33,805 nt of DNA from Opitutales bacterium. GTDB taxonomy: Bacteria > Verrucomicrobiota > Verrucomicrobiia > Opitutales > JAJFLR01. Positions 33,519 to 33,805 of the stretch are shown piece by piece. Made by a program: the position numbers and the translations under genes. The notes below the pieces were generated by a model that worked only from the letters and a program-made list of their open reading frames with translations, did not search any database and was not told where the DNA came from. The DNA lies in assembly GCA_021772565.1 (NCBI GenBank), contig JAJFLR010000040.1, positions 1 to 33,805 of the forward strand, given 5' to 3'. The stretch's first letter is position 1. Every line of letters begins with the position of its first letter.

Positions 33519-33805
33519 GTTATCCGAGCGTTAACGCATCCTCAAATTCTGGATTTACTGAAAGCCAAACAGATAGAAGCGCAACTGTTTGACGAAAAAA
33601 ACATAGCCGAAATCAGAGACCCAAATAATCCTCAACGCCGCCTAATGCTATGCCGCAATGAAGGCTCGGCAAAACGCGAAGGCAAAACCCGAGAACACCT
33701 GCTCGAAAAAACCGATCAAGCCTTGAAACAAATAGCGACCGGCACAAGCAAACGAGTAGCAACGGAAAAGCAAATAGGCATACGAATCGGAAAAGTATTC
33801 AAGCA
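33519..33805 (+). pseudogene. IS1634-type transposase fragment (partial, runs off window)
   Basis: The open frame reads HPQILDLLKAKQIEAQLFDE, then RRLMLCRNEGSAKREGKTRE and IGIRIGKVFK. This is the middle of an IS1634-family (IS4 superfamily) DDE transposase: the LFDE..IAEI..PQRRLMLCRN block and the KREGKTREHLLEKT helix are typical. Upstream coding sequence is absent because the IS21 right end lies here (an in-frame stop is at 33516). The IS21 left flank is a REP-like repeat rather than the rest of this transposase, so this is a pre-existing remnant or was rearranged after insertion. Confidence 0.7.

Larger units (their letters stand above)
31023..33536 (-). mobile_element. IS21-family insertion sequence
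   Basis: About 2.5 kb. The left end starts TGTTAGCGACGG. The right end, read inward on the minus strand, is approximately GTTAACGCTCGG, so the tips match imperfectly. Inside the left end, related subterminal repeats occur (ACCGGTTTGAAA, GCGGTTTCAAA), as is usual for IS21. It encodes a small ORF, istA and istB on the minus strand. All three frames are open, so it may be active. Composition is less AT-rich than the core genes. The right boundary is uncertain by several bases. Confidence 0.8.

Overview
The window is an AT-rich bacterial chromosome segment. PVC superphylum, most likely Verrucomicrobiota, is my best guess. Supporting signs are a PEP-CTERM protein with the C-terminal anchor typical of that group, a DUF1111 di-haem protein with a C-terminal domain ending in FYRV, an alkaline-phosphatase/TPR fusion, an OleA-like thiolase and LptF/G. 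Nearly all native genes lack a Shine-Dalgarno sequence. No rRNA, tRNA or CRISPR array was seen.

Left accessory region (1-6466). A less AT-rich block at about 208-4234 (minus strand) is the wreck of a diversity-generating retroelement (DGR) cassette. It holds a SIR2-NACHT-FGE/C-type-lectin protein whose C-terminus looks like a DGR variable region, followed by an HRDC-domain DGR accessory gene. The SIR2 part is 5'-truncated at a dispersed palindromic repeat and frameshifted. The HRDC gene is split by a roughly 287-bp miniature element with a 6-bp target duplication, and its distal part is frameshifted. No reverse transcriptase or template repeat is in the window. Paired REP-like palindromes bracket this block, and a second inverted pair brackets a YaeI/LpxG-like metallophosphoesterase. 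A DksA/TraR-like zinc-finger gene and another miniature element follow.

Core-like region (6467-30505). In order: a secreted di-haem oxidoreductase and a GATAGCC tandem array; an outer-membrane beta-barrel protein; two adjacent unknown single-pass membrane proteins; a dimeric dUTPase; a Lys-rich unknown protein; TrkH followed by a small cyclic-nucleotide-binding protein; a membrane-anchored protein with a degenerate acyl-carrier-like domain; and a membrane TPR protein. Then come a hybrid sensor kinase, an OleA-like ketoacyl synthase, a PfkB sugar kinase, a LolA-like periplasmic protein, a RecO-like protein, a tiny Cys-rich membrane protein, an AP-superfamily/TPR protein, a PEP-CTERM protein, an NSS transporter with a 49-residue partner, and an LptF/LptG permease.

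Right accessory region (30506-33805). A 235-bp element with inverted ends starts at the lptG stop codon. REP-like palindromes follow, then a complete-looking IS21-family element (small ORF, istA and istB joined by 8-nt overlaps) abutting a fragment of an IS1634-type transposase that runs off the window.

The most interesting content is the decayed DGR, whose target carries conflict-type domains (SIR2, NACHT), and the record of how small non-coding elements dismantled it.
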